IMG/VR virus record: IMGVR_UViG_3300017967_000178
Coordinates: 1-26,095 of that record
Reading direction: 5' to 3' (one strand)
Origin: a virus
DNA: 26,095 bases
Positions 10,435 through 18,943 of the stretch are shown here, in pieces. The notes beneath the pieces were generated by a model. The model saw only the letters and a list, made by a program, of their open reading frames with translations. It was not told the DNA's origin and made no database searches. Position 1 is the first letter of the stretch. Every line of letters starts with the position of its first letter. The translations under genes were made by a program, and so were the position numbers.

Positions 10435-11658
10435 ATGGCAACTTACGGAACACTTAAGACAATGAAAGCCGCCGCCATTGGCACCATCATGCCATGGGGC
10501 GGCGACTTGACTGGCATCCCACCTGGATGGTTGATCTGCAATGGGCAGACTTTGCAAGCGGATGATTTTCCATTGCTTACACAAGTAATTGGAGATAATT
10601 ATGGAGGTACAAGTTTAGCAGGAACATTTCCAAACTACACTGGATCAATTGCTCTTCCCAACATTAACCAGAGAGCACTAGTTGATATTGACTCTTCATA
10701 CTTTGATAATAGTAATACCATTGATACAACTGAAGCACTCGCTGCCCTAGTTGATCCAGTAAACCAAGCAAATTTGATTGGAACTGACATCGACAATGGT
10801 GTTGGTACTGATTATGGAGCATATACCGACATTAATTTTGCTTATACACCCGAGAGTGACTTCACTGGTAAACTAACAGGATCTCAACTCAACGATACTT
10901 TTGGTTCCAAGACAGTTTATATGTCTCACCGAAAGTTGGGAAGAAAGCATATTACTATTCATAGTCACCCAACAACATTTGATACGATGTATCTCCCCTC
11001 TTCGGGAACTAGACCTGGAGCAGGTGTTACTGCATGGGGTGAAATTAACTATCGTATTTCTCGTGCTAGTTTTGATCAACTTGACTATTCTCAGGTTCAA
11101 GCGCAGTTGACCATTCAGTATACCAATGACCAAGGATTTGGTGGCGGTGCTGCTGGTGTTGTGATTGCTAATGTTCAGGGTGAGAACCCAACATACAACT
11201 TGAAACCTGAAAATGTTGTTGGATCTCCAATTTCCAACTGGTTTGGACCATATCAGGTTCCAAACACCACCAGTAGCAATACAATGGATGAAGAGTTTCA
11301 ACAAGGAGATACTCTAGCTTATACTCCTGGCGGTGGCACTCAAACAGTTGGAAATAGAAACTTTGACCCAGGTGGTGCAAATAGCACTACTGATAGTTGG
11401 AACAAGGCGATGTATGATAGCAATGCTATCAGTTTTAATCAAAACACCGCAATTGCTGGTCAGCAAGTAGTTATTCAACCACATAACCACGAACCATTTG
11501 AAGTTCAGTTTGACAAAGCAAATTTGAGAGTTCCAACCACAACAAATACAACTGCTATCTCGAATGTTACTCCAGAAAATATTGATAAGGCATTTCGTTT
11601 GGATGTAGCAGTTCCAACACCAACTCTTATCTGTTTATACCTAATCAGAGCATACTAA
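10435..11658 (+). CDS. Tail collar domain protein 1 (short-tail-fibre-like)
   Basis: A phage tail collar domain sits at about residues 14-85, with the diagnostic GTIMPWGG, IPPGWLICNGQ and a FPLLTQVIG helix. The domain is known from T4 gp12 and many tail-fibre tips. Further on there is an HITIHSHP motif (His172, His176, His178) and a PHNHE motif (His350, His352), possible metal-binding His-X-His pairs of the kind that hold zinc in gp12 or iron in the gp37 tip. The protein ends in CLYLIRAY, an ending echoed in the two other collar proteins of this window. It starts 9 bases after the giant gene, in the same reading frame beyond two stop codons, with no strong Shine-Dalgarno sequence. It probably forms part of a receptor-contacting fibre; host target unknown. 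Confidence 0.85.
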   Translation: MATYGTLKTMKAAAIGTIMPWGGDLTGIPPGWLICNGQTLQADDFPLLTQVIGDNYGGTSLAGTFPNYTGSIALPNINQRALVDIDSSYFDNSNTIDTTEALAALVDPVNQANLIGTDIDNGVGTDYGAYTDINFAYTPESDFTGKLTGSQLNDTFGSKTVYMSHRKLGRKHITIHSHPTTFDTMYLPSSGTRPGAGVTAWGEINYRISRASFDQLDYSQVQAQLTIQYTNDQGFGGGAAGVVIANVQGENPTYNLKPENVVGSPISNWFGPYQVPNTTSSNTMDEEFQQGDTLAYTPGGGTQTVGNRNFDPGGANSTTDSWNKAMYDSNAISFNQNTAIAGQQVVIQPHNHEPFEVQFDKANLRVPTTTNTTAISNVTPENIDKAFRLDVAVPTPTLICLYLIRAY

Positions 11659-12530
11659 TGGCAAATTACGCAAGAGAAAAAGGAAAATACGGTGGTGTCA
11701 CGGGAGCAATCCAAATTTTTACCAGCGATTTGCCTCTCCAAGGAGACCCTACTGATCCACAGTGGAGACAAAAAATTCCCGCAGGATTTTTGCGTTGTGA
11801 TGGTAAAATATACAGCGCAAATGATTATCCCGAACTTGCTGCAATATTAGGTACTGGTGGTGCGTGTAAGTTTAAGAAAGAAAGTCAAACATTAGCAGAT
11901 GATCAATTTCAAGTTCCTGACATTGGAGCAAAGTATTTGAGTCCTGGATTAGCATCTGGTACTTATCAAAGCATGGTCGTTGCTCAAACCATTACTGAAA
12001 ATTCTTCTGGTGATCCTAGAGTTGGTGCAGAAGTTGTAGTTTCTGCACAGGCAAACTCTTTTACTATTGGTTATAGTGGAAATTTCACTGTTGTTGGTCA
12101 AAGTGATATCCCTTTACAGGGAAATGCAAGATTTACTCCACCTAATGAAGATATCGAGACACAAGAGACATTCTTAGATGCTTCTTCTTTCCAAGCACAT
12201 GGTCACCAAACTAATGCTAAAGTTTTAAATTATACTGGTAACTTTAAAGTTGGTGCTGAGGGAAAGAGTGGAACTGATCTAACACCATTTGCTGGAAATA
12301 GTATTATTGGTTCTGGTAACCCTACGAATGATGCTGCTGCAAACCACCTACATAATATTCAATGGCCTACTTCTCCAGATTATGAGCAGAATTTTGTTTA
12401 CTCATTTCCAACATTCAATGTTGGAGCAGATAATTTGCAGACCACATTAACCGTCCAAACAAAAACAATTGACGAGTTACCAGAGTCTATCCAACCATTT
12501 ATTCTAGTTGAATATATTATTAAATTTTAA
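11658..12530 (+). CDS. Tail collar domain protein 2
   Basis: This 290-residue protein has a collar domain at about residues 15-95, marked by GAIQIFTSD, IPAGFLRCDGK and DYPELAAILG followed by the FQVPDIG strand. Two His-X-His motifs follow: HGH (His181, His183) and HLH (His230, His232). The C-terminus ILVEYIIKF resembles that of the third collar protein. Its ATG overlaps the previous stop in TAATG, which suggests translational coupling with collar protein 1. It is much shorter between the collar domain and the C-terminus than its two paralogues, so it may be the minimal form. The role is a fibre or baseplate structural protein by family; exact position in the virion is not shown. Confidence 0.82.
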   Translation: MANYAREKGKYGGVTGAIQIFTSDLPLQGDPTDPQWRQKIPAGFLRCDGKIYSANDYPELAAILGTGGACKFKKESQTLADDQFQVPDIGAKYLSPGLASGTYQSMVVAQTITENSSGDPRVGAEVVVSAQANSFTIGYSGNFTVVGQSDIPLQGNARFTPPNEDIETQETFLDASSFQAHGHQTNAKVLNYTGNFKVGAEGKSGTDLTPFAGNSIIGSGNPTNDAAANHLHNIQWPTSPDYEQNFVYSFPTFNVGADNLQTTLTVQTKTIDELPESIQPFILVEYIIKF

Positions 12531-12532
12531 AA

Positions 12533-14578
12533 ATGGCAGATTTAATTTACGATTTACGACCAGGAAGTGCTGGATTTGACTTCACTGGAGTTAATGATTA
12601 TTTAAATGGATGTGCCATTTATGATAGTGGATATGGTGTTTCTGGCGCTGCAGGAACTGGAGAACTTGGCGGATTTATTAACAATATAGGAACCAAACAT
12701 CTAAGTTTGGGAACTTTTAATAGTACCCTATTTGTGGGTAATAGAATTGCTCAGTTTGCTTTGAATACCACTAATATGGAATATATGATCATCGACCTTA
12801 TTACAGGTGATGACTTTAATGGTGGAGAAAGACCAAATGATGGTAATGAAGGACTTAAGATTAAATGTACGACTGGTGGTGACACTAGTACAACACAATT
12901 AGTTGCTGGCGGTTCTGGATATGGTCCATATCCTGGAGTAGAAGGTGGTCCTGGATGGATTACACGACAAGTTAATATTCCTGCTAGTAATAGAGGAAAT
13001 TTTCTCTGGCAAATTTTTATGACAGCATCTGCTCCCGAATTTCAAGGTGCTGGCGGTGTATTTGCCAACAATCAGAATGCTGGTGATAGGTATGCCATTT
13101 CTAGACTTAGAATTTATGGCACGGTTCCTACAACTATCACATACTTCAGAGCGAATGATGATTCTCCCACCACACTAATTTCTCCTGGAGATCCTGTAAC
13201 TTTGTCTTGGAACACTCTACTAGGATCTTTTGCTGGTGCTACTAGTGGATCTATTAATCAGGGTATTGGCGCAATTTCTCCAATTGGAAATGGTTCTACT
13301 ACATTAAACCCAGGTCCAACCACTGAGACCACATATACATTAACAGTTCAGGGTCCTACAGGATCTTTGAGTTCTACTGTCACGGTAGAGATGGATCTTC
13401 CTGACAGTGATCCTGATCTTTTTACTTTTGATGGTGTACAGAGTGCTGCACTGAGTACAACATATACAAGTAATACCGTTACTATTAGTGGTATAGAGAC
13501 CAGTGTTACTGTTCAGGCATCTAATGGAGCACAAACATCAGTAAATGGTGGAACCTTTAGTACCGCAAATAAAACCATTTCTAATGGACAGACATTGAGA
13601 GTTCGAATGGTTTCTTCTGGAAACTATAATACAGCAAAAACAACCACAGTTCAGGTTGGCAGTTCATCAGCAACTTGGACTATTACTACACTGACTGAAC
13701 CAGCACAAATTCCAAATACATTCTCATTTAATGATGTTCAAGATGCTGGTTTAAATACTACTATTACCAGTAATGAGGTAACGATTACTGGTATTACACA
13801 GTCTGTTCCAGTTTCTGCTCCTACAAATGGATTTGAAAGTTCTGTCAATGGCGGTACATTTTCCACTGCAGAAAAAACTATCACAAATGGGCAAACATTA
13901 AGATTGCGTTATACCACAACTGGAAATACAGGCGAGACTGCTAGCACAATTATTACGGTTGGTGGAAGTCCTAATGTTCCCTGGAATGTAACTAACCAAG
14001 GAACAGCAGATACAGATCCAAACTATTTCTTTTTTGATGATGTTGACGATGCAGCTGCTAGCAGTCTCATTACCAGCTCACCAGTTTTGATTGATGGTAT
14101 TAATGTACCAACTCAAGTTACAGCAACAAATGGTGCAGAAATTCGTGTTGCTAGTGGTAGTTGGGTTGCTGGATCTACTGGAACAACTATCAGCAACGGG
14201 CAAAATCTTAGAGTTAGAATTACTTCTAGTGCTGATCCTGGTGGAGTGGTAGAGACCGATGTAACAGTTGGTAGTCTCTCTGATACATTTACAGTGACAA
14301 CAACTACTGCAAATGATACTACACCTGATCCATTCTATTTTGCAGATAGAGATAACCAACCACCTAATACATATATTGAGAGTAATGTAATTGTTCTCCA
14401 AGGTATTACATCACCATCTAATGTAGTCGTCACTGGCGGACAATTTTCTAAGAATGATGGCACTGGATGGAGTACATTTGCAGCAACAGGACAAGTAAAT
14501 AATGGTGATCAGTTTAAGGTTAGAATCTTAACTGGTGGATTAGCATCAACTAGTAACTTAAGCGTAACAATTAGTTAA
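12533..14578 (+). CDS. Multidomain Ig-like fibre/adhesin protein
   Basis: There are three parts. Residues 1 to about 200 form a Gly/Asn-rich, probably beta-rich domain that I do not recognise. Residues about 203-288 are an Ig-like domain with the pattern ITYFRANDD, PVTLSWNT, NQGIGAIS and TTYTLTVQG, a pattern common in bacterial and phage surface proteins. Residues 291-681 are four tandem modules of about 85-105 residues, each with PDxFxFxD, SNxVTIxGI, an SVNGGxFS-like strand and NGQTLRxRxxSSG. The same Ig-plus-four-module block closes the next gene. No enzyme motif, signal peptide or membrane segment is visible. The gene begins 2 bases after the previous stop. It is most likely a fibre subunit whose repeats act as a stalk or as carbohydrate-binding units; that role is inferred from context. 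Confidence 0.7.
   Translation: MADLIYDLRPGSAGFDFTGVNDYLNGCAIYDSGYGVSGAAGTGELGGFINNIGTKHLSLGTFNSTLFVGNRIAQFALNTTNMEYMIIDLITGDDFNGGERPNDGNEGLKIKCTTGGDTSTTQLVAGGSGYGPYPGVEGGPGWITRQVNIPASNRGNFLWQIFMTASAPEFQGAGGVFANNQNAGDRYAISRLRIYGTVPTTITYFRANDDSPTTLISPGDPVTLSWNTLLGSFAGATSGSINQGIGAISPIGNGSTTLNPGPTTETTYTLTVQGPTGSLSSTVTVEMDLPDSDPDLFTFDGVQSAALSTTYTSNTVTISGIETSVTVQASNGAQTSVNGGTFSTANKTISNGQTLRVRMVSSGNYNTAKTTTVQVGSSSATWTITTLTEPAQIPNTFSFNDVQDAGLNTTITSNEVTITGITQSVPVSAPTNGFESSVNGGTFSTAEKTITNGQTLRLRYTTTGNTGETASTIITVGGSPNVPWNVTNQGTADTDPNYFFFDDVDDAAASSLITSSPVLIDGINVPTQVTATNGAEIRVASGSWVAGSTGTTISNGQNLRVRITSSADPGGVVETDVTVGSLSDTFTVTTTTANDTTPDPFYFADRDNQPPNTYIESNVIVLQGITSPSNVVVTGGQFSKNDGTGWSTFAATGQVNNGDQFKVRILTGGLASTSNLSVTIS
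13403..14575 (+). repeat. Four-module Ig-like repeat block, copy A
   Basis: Module boundaries set at the PDxFxF strand fall at 13403, 13700, 14006 and 14321, giving lengths of 297, 306, 315 and 255 bases. Each module aligns with the module at the same rank in the block at 17783-18940. Confidence 0.8.
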
Positions 14579-17500
14579 ATGGCAACTCAAACAGTCACCT
14601 ATGATCAAGCAGGTACATACAATATTGTATTACCAACTAATGTGAAATCTCTCACATATGAGATTCGTGGTGCGTCTGGTGGCGGCACTGGTCCTGGTAT
14701 TGCTATCAACCCAGTTTTTACTCCTGGAGATCAAATTGATGGTGGTCCTGGTGAAAGGATAACTGGGCAATTTTCTGCCGCTGCAGTTTCTGGTAAGACA
14801 TTAGTCGTTGTTATTGGGACAAAAGGTTTTAATGGAACTACTAACTTTGGCACTGATAGTGCTGCTGCTGGTGGTACTGGAGCATTTAATGGCGGTGCTG
14901 GTGGATCACAACCTGGCGGCGAAGTTATTTGTAACTCTGGTGGTGGAGGAGGTGGAGGTTCTGCTACCACAGTTAGTATTGATAATGGATATGTTCTTAT
15001 TGCAGGAGGAGGTGGTGGTGCAGGCGGTGCTACTTATGATCAGTGGGATTCTCAGTATAGAGAACCAAACGGTAGTGCTATAAATCCTGGAACTGTTGGT
15101 ACTACACTAAATGCTTCATCGGGTCAAGCGGGTGCTGCTGGAAACCTTAGTGCTAACGCTGGTTCAGGTGGCGGCGGTGGTGGAAACAACGGAAACTTTT
15201 ATAATGACGGTGGTGCTGGTGGTGCGGCAGTTGCTTCAGGAAACCATATTGGTGGTAACCATGGTCAGAAGGGTGGAAGTTATAGAGACACTAATTTTGT
15301 CAGCGAAGCATCACCAGTAGCAAATGCTTTTAGAGATAATGATGGATTCTTTGAATTGACATATGAAACTGGAGATCCACCCAATGTCCAGTTCAGTGTT
15401 GCTCCTGCTGCTGTTATTGTTAATGGAACTGGTGCTACTTTAAGTTGGGAAGCCAGTGGTGACGCAGCATCTGCTCCTACAAGTGTTACATTAAACGGTG
15501 TAGCAGTTCCGTTCATTGGTAGTCAAGCTGTTAATCCGAATGCAACAACAATTTATACTCTTGTTGCTGAAGGTCCTGGAGGAGTTACATCAGATAGTAT
15601 TACATTAACTGTTGTTCCAGAAGGAAATGCTTTAAATAATGAATTTGTTACTACCTATGGTATTGGTAGTCACACGCTGTTTGTTCCAGCAGGAACAACT
15701 AATGCTTTTGTTACAATCGCTGCTGGTAGAGGAGGTAGTGGTGGATCTGATGCTGGTGGATCTGGATGTCCTGGTGGAGCTGGTAGGGTAGGACAATTTA
15801 GACTAAAAGATGATGGCGCTGGAAATCCATATGGCGCTGGTGGATCTGTAAATCAGACAATCTATCAAGATACTACAGTTGCAGTTCCTGCTAATATAGA
15901 CACACTTAACTATGAAATACAAGGTGGTAAAGGAGGAGATACCTCTGCCTTTACTACTGGACATTTGGGACAAAAAATTACTGGTGTTCTAACAAATATT
16001 GCTGGGCAAACATTGAGCATTAAAGTTGGTGGTAATGGTGGTGCTGGTAACTCTGCGATTGATCTTGGTAGTGCTGGTCAGGGTTATAATGATGGTGGTG
16101 CTGGTGGATTAGGTGCCACGGTCAGTAGTACATACATTACAGTTCCACTGTACAGGTATTTTAATAGCACAACGGGAGATCATTTTACTGGGTTGTCTGC
16201 TACTCCTCCAACTGGATATGCTTTAGAGGGACAAATTGCAAATGTCTTTAGTGATCCACAACCACCAGGAACTATTGCTATATCTGATGCTGAACCAGGA
16301 AAACCATCTAGTACATATACTGCATATGCTTTTCCTCCAACTGGTACACCACCATTCTTTATTGATGTAACTGAGATTGCAACAACTGTCTTTTATGCAA
16401 AGACAAATGGAACTGATGTTTTGTGGACATCTGATGCAACTGAAGGAAATGCAAATGGATATACCTTAGATACTTCGAATAATGCGTTTGGATATGTATT
16501 CTACGCACCAACTTCTCCTGTTAATTTAAGCGTTGATGGTGAAACAGGAACTAGAGGTGGCGGCGGTGGGGGATCTAGTGCCATTCATATTGGTAACACC
16601 GTATTGGTTGTTGCTGGCGGTGGTGGTGGTGCTGGTGGTCAAGATGCTTGTGGAACACTTAATCAAACTGGTGGTCAGGATAATGGTATTTTGTATACAA
16701 CAGGTGCCAGAACTGATGGATTAGATGGCAGCGACGCCCAAACCAATGGCGGCGGTGGTGGCGGTGGCGGCGCTGGCGGTGGTTGGACTCCCACAAATTT
16801 ACCTGGAGATGGTGGTGGACCTTGCGAAGGTGGTACTGGAGGTAAAACTGGCAATGGATATTATAATCTTGCATATTCACAGAATGCTGGAGTTTTATCT
16901 CAGGGAGATGATTTTAACTCTGGTAATGCATATGTAAAGTTAACTGGTGCTGGAGCAAATGATTGGAATTTAATTCTGAGAGTTGGAGATCAAGGTAGTA
17001 ATGGTGCATCTGGATCTCCTGGTGGAAAACCTGGAGGTCAAGGCGGTGCTGGCGCAGCAGGGTTCATGGACGGCGGCGGCGGAGGATCTGACAGTCTAGG
17101 TGGTGGATGGTCTGGATCTGGCGCTGGTGGTGGTGCAGGATCTGGCATCTATGACACAGACAACCAACGCTGGTTTGCCGCTGCAGGCGGCGGCGGTGGT
17201 GGTGGAGGTGGATCGTGGAACCGCAGTTGCTCGGGAACTGCCGCTTCTGGTGGAACATGGTCTGCTACTACTAATGTTAATAACGCAGATGGTGGCGCTG
17301 GTGCTAACTGCGGTGGAGACGGTGGTGGAGGCGGCGGAGGCGGCGGCGGTCACTCAGGTGGCGGTGGTGGCGGCGCTGGTGTTGATAATAATTATGGTGG
17401 TTCTTCTGGTGGAGGAGGAACATCTAGATATGATGATAATGCACTAGAACTACTTCAGGGTGGCAGCACAAATAGTGCAAGTGGATATGCTATTGTTTCA

Positions 17501-18943
17501 TTCTCAGTACCACCTTCTATTCAGTATTTTAGAGCAAATGATGATGCTCCAACAACAGATGCTTACGAAGGAGATCTTGTAGTTTTATCTTGGAGTACAT
17601 TCTTCAATGGCATCGAAACAGCATCATTTGCAGAAATAGACAATGGCATTGGTGCTGTTAGTGTTGGGGATGGTAACACTTATACAATAACTGCTCCATC
17701 TGAAACGACAACATACACAATGACAGTTAGTAATGCTGGTGTATTCTCTCAAAGATCTGTTACTGTAAATGTTCTCGCTCCAGATGATATTCCAGACATC
17801 TTTACTTTTGATAGTATTTTTGACGCAGATATTTCAACACTTTACGAGAGCAATGAAGTAACAATTAGTGGCATTCAAGTTCCAGTTACTGCATCGGCAT
17901 CAAATGGAGGTGCAATATCAGTTAATGGAGGTGCATATTCCCAAAATGTTCAAACTGTAAACAATGGCGACACTGTTAGAGTTAGAATGGAATCCTCTGG
18001 ATCATATACAACAAAGAAAACTAGTACAGTCACTGTTGGATTGACAGTTGCTACTTGGTCAATTACTACTGTTAGTGAACCAGGACAGTTTCCAAATGCA
18101 TTTGAATTTGAAGATGTTCAAGATGCTCCAACTAGCACATATGTTGAGAGTAATGAAGTTACGATCACTGGTATCACTACGCCAGTTTTAGTTTCTTCTC
18201 CAACAAATGGATTTCAAAGTTCTGTTAATGGAAGTGCTTACAGCACATCACAAAAAGTTATTAACAATGGAGAAGTTTTAAAATTAAGAGTATTAACTAG
18301 TGGAATCTTGGGGGAAACTGTCACAACATCAGTAACTGTTGGAGACAGTCCTAATAAGAATTGGAATGTTACTAATGTTGCAACAGCAGACCAAGATCCA
18401 AACTATTTTGATTTTGTTAATGTTGTTGGAGCTGCAGCAAGTACATTGACAACCAGTTTGGCACAAGTCATCACTGGAATCAATGTTCCAACCCCAGTTA
18501 CACTGACCAATGGAGCAGAGTTTAGAGTAAATGGTGGTAATTGGTTAACAAGTGGCAATGTTAATGTTAATGATTCTGTTGAGTTGAGGATTACTTCTAG
18601 TGCTGATTATGGTGGTGAAGTTGAGACTGAGGTTACTATCGGATCTCTCACTGATGTATGGAAAGTTATCACAACATCTGATGGTGATCAAATTCCAGAT
18701 GCTTTCTACTTTATTAATCAAACAAATCAAACACCAAACACATTTGTATACAGCAATACTGTTCTTGTTCAAGGTCTTACTGCTGCAGCAAACATTACTG
18801 TAAGTGGCGGTAGTTTTAAAGTTGGAAATGGTGGTTGGGTCACTAGCGGTCAAATAAATAACGGTGAGACATTGCGTTTAAGAATACTTACACCTAATGG
18901 TCTCAATCAAACAGGAAGCATGTCAATCACAGTTGGTCCATAA
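14579..18943 (+). CDS. Large glycine-rich adhesin with Ig-like modules
   Basis: The order of parts in this 1454-residue protein is: glycine-rich unit I (residues 1 to about 265, starting QTVTYDQAGTYNIVLP); an Ig-like domain (about 269-347); a short and then a long glycine-rich start (EFVTTYG near 355, QTIYQDTT near 427); a DUF5648-like domain (about 522-646, VPLYRYFNSTTGDHF and GYALEG); glycine-rich unit III (about 655-985) with runs such as GGGGGG; a second Ig-like domain (about 981-1067); and four Ig-like modules (1069-1454). Glycine-rich sandwich domains form the receptor-binding tips of T4-type adhesins such as gp38, so this is the best candidate receptor-binding protein here. A short collagen-like Gly-X-Y stretch lies at residues 803-828. 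The gene starts directly after the previous stop (TAAATG). Alternative: a structural fibre without direct receptor contact. Confidence 0.75.
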   Translation: MATQTVTYDQAGTYNIVLPTNVKSLTYEIRGASGGGTGPGIAINPVFTPGDQIDGGPGERITGQFSAAAVSGKTLVVVIGTKGFNGTTNFGTDSAAAGGTGAFNGGAGGSQPGGEVICNSGGGGGGGSATTVSIDNGYVLIAGGGGGAGGATYDQWDSQYREPNGSAINPGTVGTTLNASSGQAGAAGNLSANAGSGGGGGGNNGNFYNDGGAGGAAVASGNHIGGNHGQKGGSYRDTNFVSEASPVANAFRDNDGFFELTYETGDPPNVQFSVAPAAVIVNGTGATLSWEASGDAASAPTSVTLNGVAVPFIGSQAVNPNATTIYTLVAEGPGGVTSDSITLTVVPEGNALNNEFVTTYGIGSHTLFVPAGTTNAFVTIAAGRGGSGGSDAGGSGCPGGAGRVGQFRLKDDGAGNPYGAGGSVNQTIYQDTTVAVPANIDTLNYEIQGGKGGDTSAFTTGHLGQKITGVLTNIAGQTLSIKVGGNGGAGNSAIDLGSAGQGYNDGGAGGLGATVSSTYITVPLYRYFNSTTGDHFTGLSATPPTGYALEGQIANVFSDPQPPGTIAISDAEPGKPSSTYTAYAFPPTGTPPFFIDVTEIATTVFYAKTNGTDVLWTSDATEGNANGYTLDTSNNAFGYVFYAPTSPVNLSVDGETGTRGGGGGGSSAIHIGNTVLVVAGGGGGAGGQDACGTLNQTGGQDNGILYTTGARTDGLDGSDAQTNGGGGGGGGAGGGWTPTNLPGDGGGPCEGGTGGKTGNGYYNLAYSQNAGVLSQGDDFNSGNAYVKLTGAGANDWNLILRVGDQGSNGASGSPGGKPGGQGGAGAAGFMDGGGGGSDSLGGGWSGSGAGGGAGSGIYDTDNQRWFAAAGGGGGGGGGSWNRSCSGTAASGGTWSATTNVNNADGGAGANCGGDGGGGGGGGGGHSGGGGGGAGVDNNYGGSSGGGGTSRYDDNALELLQGGSTNSASGYAIVSFSVPPSIQYFRANDDAPTTDAYEGDLVVLSWSTFFNGIETASFAEIDNGIGAVSVGDGNTYTITAPSETTTYTMTVSNAGVFSQRSVTVNVLAPDDIPDIFTFDSIFDADISTLYESNEVTISGIQVPVTASASNGGAISVNGGAYSQNVQTVNNGDTVRVRMESSGSYTTKKTSTVTVGLTVATWSITTVSEPGQFPNAFEFEDVQDAPTSTYVESNEVTITGITTPVLVSSPTNGFQSSVNGSAYSTSQKVINNGEVLKLRVLTSGILGETVTTSVTVGDSPNKNWNVTNVATADQDPNYFDFVNVVGAAASTLTTSLAQVITGINVPTPVTLTNGAEFRVNGGNWLTSGNVNVNDSVELRITSSADYGGEVETEVTIGSLTDVWKVITTSDGDQIPDAFYFINQTNQTPNTFVYSNTVLVQGLTAAANITVSGGSFKVGNGGWVTSGQINNGETLRLRILTPNGLNQTGSMSITVGP
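16142..16516 (+). other. DUF5648-like domain inside the glycine-rich adhesin
   Basis: Residues 522-646 contain LYRYFNSTTGDHF followed by GYALEGQIANVF, then a second half with TVFYAKTNGTDVLWT and GYTLDTSNNAFGYVFY. This matches my memory of DUF5648, an extracellular repeat found in bacterial surface and secreted enzymes, with its R-[FY]-[FY]-N and GDHF hallmarks. Glycine-rich units flank it on both sides, so it looks inserted into the adhesin. A sugar-binding role is only a guess. Confidence 0.6.
17783..18940 (+). repeat. Four-module Ig-like repeat block, copy B
   Basis: Modules start at 17783, 18080, 18386 and 18686, with lengths of 297, 306, 300 and 255 bases. Three of the four lengths are identical to the equivalent modules of copy A (13403-14575). 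Shared rank-specific phrases include SSPTNGFQSSVNG / SAPTNGFESSVNG in module 2 and RITSSAD in module 3. Confidence 0.8.

Noticed and set aside
10873-11304. 143-codon minus-strand open frame opposite collar protein 1
   Set aside because: It is antisense to a clear collar-domain gene, with composition of a shadow frame and no start signals.
15079-15086. TATAAATC, one base from the T4 late-promoter consensus
   Set aside because: It lies deep inside the adhesin coding sequence with no gene start near it, so it is probably chance.
14930-17420. G-rich triplet runs as a DNA-level repeat or microsatellite
   Set aside because: The runs follow the glycine codon frame with mixed third bases, so they are explained by the glycine-rich protein domain.
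17100-17447. 115-codon + strand frame overlapping the glycine-rich part of the adhesin
   Set aside because: The GGN-type codon runs keep alternative frames open (Val/Ala/Leu-rich), a known artefact of glycine-rich coding sequence.
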